From positions 1 through 64,000 of the forward strand of contig CAYNLK010000012.1 in the NCBI GenBank assembly GCA_964398055.1: 64,000 nucleotides of DNA, written 5' to 3'. Shown here piece by piece: positions 44,556-53,163 of this stretch (positions are counted from its first letter, which is position 1; each line of letters opens with the position of its first letter). Position numbers and translations under genes: made by a program. Origin of the DNA: CAYNLK01 sp964398055. Its GTDB lineage: Bacteria; Chloroflexota; Anaerolineae; 4572-78; J111. A model generated the notes under the pieces. It saw nothing but the letters and a program-made list of their open reading frames with translations. It was not told the DNA's origin and searched no databases.

Positions 44556-45449
44556 TTAAGGATAATACTCTGGAATAAAGGTCTGATCAGTCATGGGTGG
44601 GCGCACGTAACCGGTCTCTTGCTGGCGGGGCGGCAATTCAAGCGGTTCCGGCGTCAAATCTTCATAAGGGATCATACTTAACAAATGTTTGATGATGTTC
44701 AGCCGGGCGTGTCGCTTAACATCGGCATTGACCACGTACCAGGGCGCTTGCTTAATATCGGTATATTTGAACATTTCGTCCTTGGCTTTGGAATATTCCT
44801 CCCATTTCTTGCGCGATTCCAAATCCATTGGGCTGAGTTTCCAGCGCCGGACCGGGTCGTGAATACGCGCCTGGAACCGGCGTTCCTGCTCTTCGTCGCT
44901 CACCGACAGCCAATACTTGATCAAAATAATGCCGGAACGGACCAGCATTCGCTCGAACTCAGGGCAGGAGCGCAAAAATTCCCGGTACTCGTCCTCGGTG
45001 CAAAAGCCCATCACCTGCTCCACCAACGCCCGGTTATACCAACTGCGGTCAAAGAGAACCATTTCGCCGGCGGCCGGCAGGTGGTCGACGTAACGTTGGA
45101 AGTACCACTGGGTTTTCTCTTTTTCGGTCGGCACACCCAAAGCCACGATACGGGCAATCCGGGGGTTCAGCCGATCCGTGATCCGTTTGATGGTGCCTCC
45201 TTTGCCGGCGGTGTCGCGGCCCTCAAAAATCACCACCACTTTCAAGCCTTTCAGTTTGATCCACTCCTGTAATTTCACCAACTCAACCTGGAGTCTGGCC
45301 AGTTCTTTTTCATATTCCTTCACTCCCATTTTCTTGGGCTTGCCGGATGCTTTGGCCGGCTCTTTGCCATCTTGGGCCAGCTCTGCCGGCTCCGCGGCTT
45401 CAACTTCTTCTTTTTTGGCCTTCTTGGCCTTTTTGTTCTTTGCCACCAT
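44556..45449 (-). CDS. ppk2: Polyphosphate kinase 2 family protein
   Basis: 297 residues. A charged Lys/Glu/Ala-rich N-terminal tail (about 45 residues) precedes the kinase: Walker A FEGRDTAGKGGTI, then NPRIARIVALGVPTEKEKTQ, FDRSWYNRALVEQVMGF (lid and Walker B) and DIKQAPWYVVNADVK. Family members use polyphosphate to phosphorylate ADP or GDP (or the reverse). Single-domain length suggests the class acting on nucleoside diphosphates. Monocistronic with a terminator. Confidence 0.92.
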   Translation of the reverse strand: MVAKNKKAKKAKKEEVEAAEPAELAQDGKEPAKASGKPKKMGVKEYEKELARLQVELVKLQEWIKLKGLKVVVIFEGRDTAGKGGTIKRITDRLNPRIARIVALGVPTEKEKTQWYFQRYVDHLPAAGEMVLFDRSWYNRALVEQVMGFCTEDEYREFLRSCPEFERMLVRSGIILIKYWLSVSDEEQERRFQARIHDPVRRWKLSPMDLESRKKWEEYSKAKDEMFKYTDIKQAPWYVVNADVKRHARLNIIKHLLSMIPYEDLTPEPLELPPRQQETGYVRPPMTDQTFIPEYYP

Positions 45450-45600
45450 TCCCTCCTCAACATTGAAGCTGAAAATTACAAAATAGAATTACGTCCATTA
45501 TAACATAAAAATGGAAGATTGGTCGATCAAAAAAGCAGATTTTAACTATTTTGTTGGCAACGGTTCAGGGCCTGCTGCAATTCTGCGGCGGTGAGGTCGG

Positions 45601-47349
45601 TTATGATGAGGCGGTAGTTTCCTTCTTTTCCTCATCCTCCATCAATTGGCGGCGCAGAATCTTGCCGACCATGGATTTGGGTAACTCCGGCCGGAATTCG
45701 ACATATTTTGGCACTTTGTACGGGGCCAGACCCTCCCGGCACCAGTCGATCAGCTCGGCCTCGGTCGCTGTTTCGCCCGGCTTCAGCACCACAAATACTT
45801 TGGTCCGTTGGTCGGTCCCACCAACCGGCACACCGATGGCCGCCGCCTCCATCACTTTGGGGTGTTCGTATAGCCGCTCTTCGATATCACGCGGATAAAC
45901 ATTGTAGCCGCCGGCTGCCAGGATCATCTCCTTTTTCCGGTCAACGATGCGGAAGTAGCCATCCTCGGTCATCTCGGCAATATCGCCGGTGTGCAGCCAG
46001 AGCTTGCCGTCGGCGTGTTGGCGCAGAGCGTTGGCCGTTTCGGTGGTCATGCCCCAATAGCCTTTCATTACCTGCGGGCCGTGAATGCACATTACCCCGG
46101 GCTGGTTGGGGCCTAGCGCTTCTTCTTCAGTCGCGGCGTCGACAATCTTGATATCGGTGTCCGACAACGGCAGGCCGATGGTGCCGATACGGCCGCCGCT
46201 GCCAATGGGATTGGCATGGGTAACGGGCGAAGCCTCACTCAGACCGTACCCTTCCACCAGCGCGCCGCCGGTAATCTGCTGGAACTTCTCCTGAACCTCG
46301 GCCGGCAGAGCCGCCGCCCCGCTGAGGCAAATTCGGATCGATTTGATATCGTACTTGCCGGCCTGCACCTCAGGATGATTATTGATGGCATTATACAGGC
46401 TGGGGACGCCGGGCAAGATAGTTGGTTTGTGAATATTGATGGCGCTCAGGAGATGGGTAAAGTCGCGCGGGTTGGGAATGAGCACCAGGCTGTGCCCGCC
46501 AAAGATCGAGAGGTTCATACAAACCGTCATCGCGTAGCTGTGGGTCAGGGGCAGGGCGGTCAGGTTGACCTCAGGTTCGTCGCCGCTGCTGCCGCCAATC
46601 AGCCAGGCTATCGACTGGAGGGCGTTAGCCACGACATTGCCGTGGGTCAATTGGGCGCCTTTGGGCACGCCGGTAGTGCCGCCGGTATACATCAGCACGG
46701 CCGTGTCGCCAGGCGTAATTTCGACCGGCTGGGGCCTGGCCGGGGCGCGGCGCAACAAATCCTGAAACCAGAGGGTGTTGGCCTCGCCGGTCAGGTCAAC
46801 CCGGTGGCCGGCTTTCTTTTCTTTGGCCAGGCTGAACAGGGTTTTGAGCACAGGAGGAAAGTACTCTTTTATGTTAGCCACAATCACCTGTTTGAGGGCG
46901 GTGTTGGCCCGCACCTGTTTGATATTGGGATAGAGCAGGCTCAACACCACGGCCAAGGTAGCCCCGGAATCTTTGAGTTGGTGTTCGATCTCGCGGGGCA
47001 CATAGAGCGGGTTGCTGGGCACTACAATGCCCCCGGCCCGGAGCGTACCATAATAGGCAATCACAAACTGAGGGCAGTTCGGCATATAAAGCGCCACTCG
47101 TTCGCCCTTTTGCAAGCCCAATTTTTGCAGCCCGGCGGCAAAGCGATCAACCAATTGGTCCAATTGGCGGTAGGTCAGGCGGCGGTGCTGCTCGCCGAGC
47201 AGGGGGGCCATGCCGCCAAAGATGATGGCCGGATTATCCGGGTAGTTGGCCGCCGAATCTCGTAAAAAATAATCGACCGGCTGCGGGGGATATTCCAGTG
47301 AGATCGGCACATTGGGGTCATATTGCTGATGCCATACTCGAGGTTCCAC
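45601..47349 (-). CDS. fadD: Long-chain acyl-CoA synthetase (AMP-forming)
   Basis: 582 residues of the ANL family. The P-loop-like AMP motif is LMYTGGTTGVPKGAQLTHG; VEGYGLSEASPVTHANP and WLHTGDIAEMTEDGYFRIVD are core motifs; the C-terminal lysine lies in LPKSMVGKILRRQL. It activates fatty acids to acyl-CoA for degradation or lipid synthesis. ATG lies after AAGGAGGCATCGTCG. Alone on this strand; a 331-bp gap separates it from the cold-shock gene. Confidence 0.93.
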   Translation of the reverse strand: MEPRVWHQQYDPNVPISLEYPPQPVDYFLRDSAANYPDNPAIIFGGMAPLLGEQHRRLTYRQLDQLVDRFAAGLQKLGLQKGERVALYMPNCPQFVIAYYGTLRAGGIVVPSNPLYVPREIEHQLKDSGATLAVVLSLLYPNIKQVRANTALKQVIVANIKEYFPPVLKTLFSLAKEKKAGHRVDLTGEANTLWFQDLLRRAPARPQPVEITPGDTAVLMYTGGTTGVPKGAQLTHGNVVANALQSIAWLIGGSSGDEPEVNLTALPLTHSYAMTVCMNLSIFGGHSLVLIPNPRDFTHLLSAINIHKPTILPGVPSLYNAINNHPEVQAGKYDIKSIRICLSGAAALPAEVQEKFQQITGGALVEGYGLSEASPVTHANPIGSGGRIGTIGLPLSDTDIKIVDAATEEEALGPNQPGVMCIHGPQVMKGYWGMTTETANALRQHADGKLWLHTGDIAEMTEDGYFRIVDRKKEMILAAGGYNVYPRDIEERLYEHPKVMEAAAIGVPVGGTDQRTKVFVVLKPGETATEAELIDWCREGLAPYKVPKYVEFRPELPKSMVGKILRRQLMEDEEKKETTASS

Positions 47350-47680
47350 GACGATGCCTCCTTAAAAAGTGAAAATACCTCATTATACCGATTAACCCTA
47401 TCGTTTGGGAAAGGTTACAGGGGGAAAGGTGGCGCAAGTATACCTGGCTGATGCCAGCTTTGTCAAACGTAACGGCTGTTCAACTGGGGGGCTGCGGTTT
47501 GACTTGACCGTAATTTTGGAGTATATTTGCATCGGTCAGCCGCGGTAAGTTCTGTTTTAATGAAGCAGATGCCGGGATACCGTCCAGACTGGGATAGTCC
47601 GGGCGTTTTTCGTTTAAAGCAGCCTTGCGGTCGGCAGAAAGTTGTATAAAAAATTGTAGTAGCGTAAGGAGAAGTTACCA
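47350..47680. other. Gap upstream of the cold-shock gene
   Basis: No gene is apparent. The last 200 bases could serve as a long 5' leader of the cold-shock mRNA, as in other cold-shock genes; a small hairpin GACTGGGATAGTC lies near 47589. No confident promoter was found. Confidence 0.3.
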
Positions 47681-47890
47681 ATGAGTCAGCGTGAAACTGG
47701 AACCGTCAAATGGTTCAACGACAAAAAAGGCTACGGCTTCATCGAGCGGGAAGGCGGCGGGGATGTCTTCGTCCATTTCTCGGCCATCGAGACAGAGGGC
47801 TTTAGAAGCCTGAAGGAAGGTGATCGGGTCGATTTTGTGGTTGAACAAGGGCAAAAGGGACCATCTGCTGCCAGCGTGCGCAAGGTGTAG
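47681..47890 (+). CDS. csp: Cold-shock protein (CspA family)
   Basis: 69 residues with RNP1 KGYGFIEREG and RNP2 DVFVHFSAIE, the single cold-shock domain that binds single-stranded RNA or DNA and melts mRNA structure. The ribosome site AAGGAGAAGTTACCA precedes the ATG. A terminator follows, so it is monocistronic. Confidence 0.95.
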   Translation: MSQRETGTVKWFNDKKGYGFIEREGGGDVFVHFSAIETEGFRSLKEGDRVDFVVEQGQKGPSAASVRKV

Positions 47891-47951
47891 GAGGATGCAA
47901 TAATCGGTCGCTGCTGGCGACCAGTTGATAGATTAAGAACTCGATCTCTCA

Positions 47952-47983
47952 AGAGCTCCGGTCAATGACCGGGGCTCTTTTTA
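47952..47983 (+). terminator. Rho-independent terminator after the cold-shock gene
   Basis: AGAGCTCCGGTCA and ACCGGGGCTCT form a stem, followed by TTTTTAG. Confidence 0.85.
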
Positions 47984-48085
47984 GTTTTGATGATTTGTGA
48001 TACAATTAGGTTGAAATCCCATCATTTTAGAAGAAATTCGAGAGCGACTGAGCCGAGTTGTTGCCGTAGATCAGGCGGATGAACC

Positions 48086-48607
48086 GTGGCTGCTCTCTCA
48101 GCTTTAGCCCGGCAGGTAAACGTGCAAATGGACCCAACGTTACCTGACTCAGCCAAAAAGCGGGTCGGCGATATCATGACGACCAACGTGGTTAAAGTTG
48201 GCCCGGATACGCCTGTTAATGAGATTGCCCGCTTGATGTCGGACCATGATATTAGCGGCGTGCCTGTAGTTGATGAGGCCAACCGGGTTTTGGGCGTGGT
48301 GACAGAACTGGATATGATTGTGCGGAATACCCGCTTCAAAGTGCCCAACTTCATCATGATCCTGGATTCAATCATCTATTTTGAAACCCCCAAACGTTTT
48401 CAGGAGCGTCTCACCCATATGCTTGGCGTAATGGCCAGGGAAATCATGTCCCAACCGGCGGTAACCATTACTCCCGACGCGACGATTGAGGAGTTGGCCG
48501 AACTGATGGTTGAACGCCGCATGAACCCCCTGCCGGTGGTTGAAAACGAGCAGTTGGTGGGCATCATCAGCCGCTCCGACATCATTCGCCTGATGGCTCA
48601 AGAGTAA
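48086..48607 (+). CDS. Tandem CBS-domain protein
   Basis: 173 residues: two CBS motifs, VGDIMTTNVVKVGPDTPVN to VVTELDMI and AREIMSQPAVTITPDATIEE to ISRSDIIRLM. Such pairs bind adenine nucleotides. The short insertion between them is normal. I use GTG 48086, since AGGCGG lies eight bases upstream; the ATG at 48128 is an alternative. A frame upstream also reads ILEEIRERLSRVVAVDQADE, but in another phase and lacking a start. Confidence 0.85.
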   Translation: MAALSALARQVNVQMDPTLPDSAKKRVGDIMTTNVVKVGPDTPVNEIARLMSDHDISGVPVVDEANRVLGVVTELDMIVRNTRFKVPNFIMILDSIIYFETPKRFQERLTHMLGVMAREIMSQPAVTITPDATIEELAELMVERRMNPLPVVENEQLVGIISRSDIIRLMAQE

Positions 48608-48739
48608 CCCGGTTTAGCCGCCCGGTCGACCTTGCCACTAAGAGCGTGTTTCTTAAATCAAAATTGGCTGCAAAACTTGCCGTAGAGCTTCCCCCCGGCA
48701 GGTTACAGTGAGAATTCCCGCATACCCCTCAGAATTAGG

Positions 48740-48769
48740 TTGGCATAATCACAAACCCCGTGTTATAAT
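48740..48769 (+). promoter_or_regulatory. Sigma-70-type promoter of the NIPSNAP-like gene
   Basis: TTGGCA (48740-48745), an 18-bp spacer and a perfect TATAAT (48764-48769) lie 33 bp before the ATG at 48802. Confidence 0.65.
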
Positions 48770-48801
48770 TCAACATATTCTTCACAAAGCAGGGTGGCGG
48801 C

Positions 48802-49125
48802 ATGGACGTCAAATTAATGCTGGTTTACAACATCAAACCCCATCGCGAAGCAGAATATTATCGGTACGTGATGGGCGAATTCTTGCCCACCCTGCAAAAT
48901 TTGGGCCTCTATATGACCGAAGGCTGGCATACCGCCTACGGGAACTACCCCATTCGTCTCATCGTTTTCCAGGCGGACAGCCGGATGCAATTGGAACAGA
49001 TTCTGGAAAGTTCCGAATGGAAGTCGGCCAAGGAGAAGTTAATAAAGTTTGTCAAGGACTACGAAGAACGAGTTGTGCCGGCCAGGAACGTCTTCCAATT
49101 CTTTGTGCCCTCGCAGAAGCAATAA
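48802..49125 (+). CDS. Small dimeric alpha/beta-barrel-like protein
   Basis: 107 residues. VKLMLVYNIKPHREAEYYRY and RLIVFQADSRMQLEQILES look like ferredoxin-like/NIPSNAP or antibiotic-biosynthesis monooxygenase-type folds. The final VVPARNVFQFFVP is conserved in feel but I cannot assign a family. A promoter is visible upstream and the gene is alone. Confidence 0.6.
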   Translation: MDVKLMLVYNIKPHREAEYYRYVMGEFLPTLQNLGLYMTEGWHTAYGNYPIRLIVFQADSRMQLEQILESSEWKSAKEKLIKFVKDYEERVVPARNVFQFFVPSQKQ

Positions 49126-49177
49126 TCATTCTTACCGAATAATTAGGTAGTCCCCCTATTAAGTGTTGGCGGCAAAA

Positions 49178-49251
49178 ATTCACCGCGAAGAACGCAAAGG
49201 TCGCAAAGGTTTTTATATTTCTTGGCGTTCTTGGCGGCCTTTGCGGTTCAA
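49178..49251. repeat. Imperfect inverted repeat (CGCGAAGAACGCAAAGG type)
   Basis: CACCGCGAAGAACGCAAAGG faces CTTGGCGTTCTTGGCGG across a short A+T core. It belongs to a class of intergenic palindromes common in many bacteria. The rest of 49126-49374 shows no gene. Confidence 0.55.
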
Positions 49252-49374
49252 AACTGGGCTAATTGCCTCACCAATACTTGAGGGGGAGACCACCGAATAA
49301 TAGGCAGCTTGCTAATCAAAGGGGGTCAGCCATTGAGCCGGCCTCTTTTTTTGAGGTTAGCTCCGGCCGGCCGT

Positions 49375-50097
49375 TCATTTGAGGCGCAGTTTGTTGGCAA
49401 CCAAACTGGCCATAAAGGTTTTTTGACCGGCGGTGACAAAATCGACCGTGATCAGGCTATCGCCGTTGCTGGGGGTGATGGCCGAGATCACGCCCGGGCC
49501 AAAGTTGAAATGTTCCACCGCCATGCCAATATTGAAAGTTGGGCCGGGGCCGGGGCATCTTGTAACCCGGCCCGGTTCGGCCAGCCGGTATTGCCGGTCC
49601 TGCCATAAGTCGGCGTAAAGTTTTAAGTCGCCGGGGGCGACAATGCGGTGGGCCAATGAGGCCGCGGTGGCGCGGGCTTGAGCGATTTTCTCGATCAATT
49701 TGCCGGATTTGAGACGGCTTTTGGCCTGGCTCAACCGCGCATCGATGTTTTGGAAATTTTGTTTGGGCGTGTCGCCGGTCACATCGATGACGATCAGCTC
49801 AATCCCGTGGGTTCGACATACTTCCAACCGGGCCAGATCTCGAATTTTCTGCTGCTCTTCCTCTTCCAGGCTGGGTCGCCGGCGACGCTGCTGGCCTTGC
49901 AGCCCTTCAAAGCGCACAGCCACGCCAATCTCCGGGTAAAGCAGATCCAGTTTGAGGCGACGATGGGTGACCGGGTTGACCAGCCACTCCGGCGTCACGT
50001 TCAACTCAACCGGCAGGTCGGCAAAGATGCGGGCTATTATTTCGCGCCAGGCATTGGTGGTTTGCCAGATGGGCAGGTTGTTCGGCTTACTTGCCAT
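49375..50097 (-). CDS. PD-(D/E)XK nuclease-like domain fused to a UvrD-type Tudor tail
   Basis: 240 residues. Residues about 10-110 resemble a VSR/DUF559-like restriction fold: LNVTPEWLVNPVTHRRLKLD (Asp51), LLYPEIGVAVRFEG (Glu64) and CRTHGIELIVID. A helical linker is followed by residues 189-238, NIGMAVEHFNFGPGVISAI then ITVDFVTAGQKTFMASL, which match the Tudor-like C-terminal domain of UvrD/PcrA helicases. In UvrD that domain contacts RNA polymerase. Here it lacks any helicase, so a nuclease-like protein may be brought to transcription or to a UvrD-linked site. The function is inferred; the domain calls are by eye. Confidence 0.65.
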   Translation of the reverse strand: MASKPNNLPIWQTTNAWREIIARIFADLPVELNVTPEWLVNPVTHRRLKLDLLYPEIGVAVRFEGLQGQQRRRRPSLEEEEQQKIRDLARLEVCRTHGIELIVIDVTGDTPKQNFQNIDARLSQAKSRLKSGKLIEKIAQARATAASLAHRIVAPGDLKLYADLWQDRQYRLAEPGRVTRCPGPGPTFNIGMAVEHFNFGPGVISAITPSNGDSLITVDFVTAGQKTFMASLVANKLRLK

Positions 50098-50201
50098 TGA
50101 GATTTCCTGTTACTGAGTATTGACCTTGTTTTGGCGTAAATTCAATCATTGATGGAACCTGTTCATATCCGGTCGGGTAATATTTGGAGAATAATTCTGC
50201 C

Positions 50202-50266
50202 GCTTAACGGTCGGGTTCAGGTGCGTTGCGCAGCGGAGCAACGTTGCCTGCAGCCCGTTGTTAGGT
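50202..50266 (-). other. attC-like integron recombination site
   Basis: On the minus strand the site begins with R'' ACCTAAC and ends with R' GTTAAGC, matching the core consensus RYYYAAC and GTTRRRY. Between them, CGGG/CCCG, CAGG/CCTG and CGTTGC/GCAACG pair in register to make the folded attC shape, with unpaired bases on one strand. The stop codon (TAA) of the oxidoreductase lies inside R'', as in gene cassettes. No integrase is in the window. Confidence 0.6.
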
Positions 50267-51256
50267 TTTGCTGCTATGTTCCACAGTGATGACTACATTT
50301 CCCTTTTTGTGCCCTTTATCGGTATACCTGTGAGCCTCGGCAGTTTGTTCCAACGGATAGCGTCTATCAATGACTGCTTTTATCTTTCCCGCCTCAATAA
50401 GCTCTTTGAGGAAAATTAAATCTTCTTTGCTCTCGGTTGCCGACCCAAATAACACTTTCTTGCCGCCTGTCATTGAAGTCCATAGCATTTGAACCGCCTC
50501 TTGCAGCCCACCGGCCACTGCAAGATAGAGTCCTTTTGGAGTTAGCGAGCCTTTACAACGTGAAAACGAAGTCTTGCCTACTACCGAGTCCCAAATGAGG
50601 TCATAGGTCTCACCGTTTTTGGTGAAATCCTCTTGGGTGTAATCAATGACCTTATCGGCTCCTAGAGATTTCACCAATCCTAAATTCGCGGTGCTGCATA
50701 CTCCGGTCACTTCCGCCTCATAGTACCTGGCAAGCTGTACCGCATATGTCCCTACCCCTCCAGAAGCGCCATTGATCAGGACTTTTTGTCCGCGCCGAAT
50801 ATTTGCCTTATCTCTCAGGAAAAATAATGCCGTTCCTGCCCCAAAAGGAACGGCGGCGGCTTCCTCATAAGTCATATTGGCCGGTTTTATTGCCAGCGCT
50901 CCTGTTTCAGGCCGGCATACGTACTCGGCATAAGCGCCCAAGCGATCTGAGGCTATACCGAAAACTTGGTCGCCTTTCTTAAACAACGTCACATCTTTGC
51001 CTACCGCTTCAATTTCTCCGGCCAGCTCAACTCCCAAGATTGTTCTTTTGGGTTTTCTAATACCAAACATTAAGCGAGCGAGGGTCCCGAACCCGGGAGG
51101 GACAAAGGTAAAACCTCGAACGTTACAATCCCCTGTGGTTACTGATGTCGCATATACCCTTATCAGAACTTCATTGTCCTTGGGAACAGGTTTTTCTACT
51201 TCTTTGAGTTGAAGAACATCCGGTGGTCCGTATTGGGTATATACAATCGCTTTCAT
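50261..51256 (-). CDS. Quinone-oxidoreductase-like medium-chain dehydrogenase
   Basis: 331 residues of the MDR superfamily, zinc-free type: GVELAGEIEAVGKDVTLFKK and GAGTALFFLRDKANI then VLINGASGGVGTYAVQLARY (NADPH site). It probably reduces an alpha,beta-unsaturated carbonyl or quinone. The G+C content is visibly lower than the neighbours and the codon use richer in A/T-ending codons. Its stop is embedded in an attC-like site, so it looks like a captured integron cassette. Starts at ATG 51256. Confidence 0.88.
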   Translation of the reverse strand: MKAIVYTQYGPPDVLQLKEVEKPVPKDNEVLIRVYATSVTTGDCNVRGFTFVPPGFGTLARLMFGIRKPKRTILGVELAGEIEAVGKDVTLFKKGDQVFGIASDRLGAYAEYVCRPETGALAIKPANMTYEEAAAVPFGAGTALFFLRDKANIRRGQKVLINGASGGVGTYAVQLARYYEAEVTGVCSTANLGLVKSLGADKVIDYTQEDFTKNGETYDLIWDSVVGKTSFSRCKGSLTPKGLYLAVAGGLQEAVQMLWTSMTGGKKVLFGSATESKEDLIFLKELIEAGKIKAVIDRRYPLEQTAEAHRYTDKGHKKGNVVITVEHSSKT

Positions 51257-51577
51257 AGGTTTTTTCCAAATTTACTTTGATCCGGTGACTTTAAATGTAG
51301 TTCACTACATACTAACTGACAAGTTTATAACGCCGCATTTCAGCCGATTGCGGGCCAACAAGCCTTGTTCCAACTCAACTCAATTTGGCTGGCAAGACAT
51401 ATCTCAAAAAACGGGCGGTAGCAATTCGGCTGCAACATCCCCTACCCCGGCGGGTATTCTCCCACCGGAGAAACTGGCTGGCGCGCGTCCACGAATAGGG
51501 TTAACGGCGACAGTTTCTTAGGAAATGCTTGTTGGGCTGCTTTTCTCATTAAGCCAACACCAAATGATCTTACCCCC
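51257..51577. other. Gap of 321 bp with no assignable gene
   Basis: The open frame at 51285-51521 (ending GARPRIGLTATVS) has no family I recognise and no ribosome site. If the cassette reading is right, the other cassette boundary should lie here, but I found only weak RYYYAAC matches. Confidence 0.4.
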
Positions 51578-51973
51578 TCAAATAAAGACTGATGCTGGCA
51601 CCTTAAACCGATGACTTAATACTCTTACCTGTCTTAGATTTAACCCCCGCTTCCCATTCAATATCTCTGATACCACCCCCTGGCTCCCCAATTCTGGCAA
51701 ATCCTTCTGTTTCAAATCGTATTCTTCCATAAAATACTTCAGCACTGAAATTGGGTCTCCTTCCGGTTCCCCCACATGTTCATCTTCGTATCTTTCTATT
51801 AACACCCCCAACACATCCATCATCTTGGCCAGGGGGTGACTTTCATCATCCCGAACAATATCCGTCAGTTCATCCAGCAATCTGACCAGTTGCTTATATT
51901 CAGCCTCATTGGTTGGAAAAAAAATGAACTTTGTGCTTTGCTCCAGAGTCTTAACAACTTGCGGTTCTAACAT
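51578..51973 (-). CDS. higA: HigA-type antitoxin
   Basis: 131 residues from ATG 51973 (AAAAGGGGATAA upstream). A C-terminal helix-turn-helix is visible as YDLKQKDLPELGSQGVVSEI with LNGKRGLNLRQVRVLSHRF, the Xre/HigA type. The N-terminal helical part may hold the toxin. It starts immediately after the toxin gene, HigB first then HigA, as is usual for this family. Confidence 0.88.
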   Translation of the reverse strand: MLEPQVVKTLEQSTKFIFFPTNEAEYKQLVRLLDELTDIVRDDESHPLAKMMDVLGVLIERYEDEHVGEPEGDPISVLKYFMEEYDLKQKDLPELGSQGVVSEILNGKRGLNLRQVRVLSHRFKVPASVFI

Positions 51974-51974
51974 T

Positions 51975-52265
51975 TTATCCCCTTTTCCATTTATTTCGAT
52001 CATACTCCTTGTGAGTCAAAATATGCCGGATGTAGACCTTTTTTCGATTGAACTGGATTACGGCAATCAGGCGGTACTTATTACCACTGATATTGAAAAC
52101 AACATAGCCATCCACATAGTCGGCGCTGGGGAAATGTTGTTTCAGTTCAGCGAGAGAGTTGTACTCAGTTCGTTTGATGATGCGATACCAGGTATCAAGT
52201 GATGACCGGCTATCAGGATATTTCTCAACAAAATCGTGGATACGTTTTCGAGTGATGATGTGCAT
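51975..52265 (-). CDS. higB: HigB-type mRNA interferase toxin
   Basis: 96 residues: FVEKYPDSRSSLDTWYRIIK, then SADYVDGYVVFNISGNKYRL and the C-terminal HILTHKEYDRNKWKRG are HigB signatures, with the usual basic active-site residues. It cleaves mRNA on ribosomes unless bound by HigA. Low G+C, like the preceding oxidoreductase. Confidence 0.92.
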   Translation of the reverse strand: MHIITRKRIHDFVEKYPDSRSSLDTWYRIIKRTEYNSLAELKQHFPSADYVDGYVVFNISGNKYRLIAVIQFNRKKVYIRHILTHKEYDRNKWKRG

Positions 52266-52334
52266 ACCATATTGTATCTCGTATTGAGATTACTAACAAA
52301 TCGCACATACATTTTTGAAGAAATTTCCAGCGGC

Positions 52335-52440
52335 CCAAATAAAATTACACGGAGTTCCACAGAGCCGTCACAGAGGCGCATAGGGAAAAACTTGAAAAAA
52401 CTCGGTGTAACTCTGTGTCTTCTCTGTGCCCGCTGCGTTC
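52335..52440. repeat. Imperfect inverted repeat (ACACGGAGTT / ACTCGGTGTAACTCTGTG)
   Basis: TACACGGAGTTCCACAGAG and CTCGGTGTAACTCTGTG repeat each other in part and invert in part, with CACAGAG words. It is a common intergenic repeat class. No gene in the gap 52266-52780. Confidence 0.5.
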
Positions 52441-52495
52441 CTTTTTTCATTATCGGCGGCGGACGCGACGCTCATGAACCCTTCCTCTGAAAATA

Positions 52496-52610
52496 GCCCT
52501 CACCCCGTCGCTGAGCGACTCCCCTCTCCCAAACCTGTCCTGAGCGAAGCCGAAGGATTGGGAGAGGGGTTGGGGGAGAGGGCCGCTACCTCACCCCCAT
52601 TTTCATTCAT
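52496..52610. repeat. CCCCTCTCCC / GGGAGAGGGG hairpin repeat
   Basis: CCCCTCTCCCAA and TTGGGAGAGGGG face each other around CTGTCCTGAGCGAAGCCGAA, and a CCTCACCCC arm frames both. It is the same style of repeat as 15938-15998. Confidence 0.65.
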
Positions 52611-52785
52611 CGTTGCCGTGCCGCAGGCTGGGTCCGTCTCCTCCTCTGAAAATAGTTAGGTAGTTTGCCGGTTGGCCGTTCAGCCAACTAACCAACCGCA
52701 AGCGAAACCAACCCATCATTTTCGTTGCCGCCGCCTGCGGCGTTGGAGGCTGAGTCCGTCTCTTTAAAAAACCCTTATTTTTAGG

Positions 52786-53097
52786 GATGACAGCCGCGGG
52801 CGGATCACCCTGCGCGAGCTTTCCAAGCAGATCGCCGAAATGTCTACGGTTAGCACGGTCGATACCCTGGCCGTGCTGGAAGGGCTGCTGACCATCATTC
52901 CTCGCCAGATCGCCAACGGCAACATCGTCGAGCTGGGCGATTTTGGCACGTTATGGATGAGTATTCATAGTGAAGGCTCGGCCACGCAGGAAGAAGTGAA
53001 GGCCCACAAGATCAAACGGGTAACGGCCCACTTTACCCCCGGCAAAGAGTTCAAGCAGGTTTTGAGTAATACCGAGTTCGTCAAAAACGGCAGCTAA
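52786..53097 (+). pseudogene. HU/IHF-type DNA-binding gene, 5'-truncated
   Basis: From about 52786 the frame reads DDSRGRITLRELSKQIAE then STVSTVDTLAVLEGL, NIVELGDFGTLWMS and KIKRVTAHFTPGKEFKQVL, matching the larger HU-like family whose members carry some 30 further N-terminal residues. Those are missing: a stop codon lies at 52765-52767, just before, and the preceding bases are repeat sequence. A shortened protein could start at ATG 52840. The gene ends in a terminator, so it may have been functional until recently. Confidence 0.65.
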
Positions 53098-53128
53098 GCC
53101 GGTCTCTAACCGGCCGGGTAATCAAAGC

Positions 53129-53163
53129 AAACGGGCCGCCTCAGCTGAGGCGGCCCGTTTTTG
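53129..53163 (+). terminator. Rho-independent terminator after the HU gene
   Basis: AACGGGCCGCCTCAGC and GCTGAGGCGGCCCGTT form a perfect long stem, followed by TTTTTGCC. Confidence 0.9.

Noticed and set aside
48022..48090. Upstream peptide ILEEIRERLSRVVAVDQADE before the CBS gene
   Set aside because: No ATG/GTG/TTG start in that phase, and it ends in a stop inside the CBS gene; possibly a relic.
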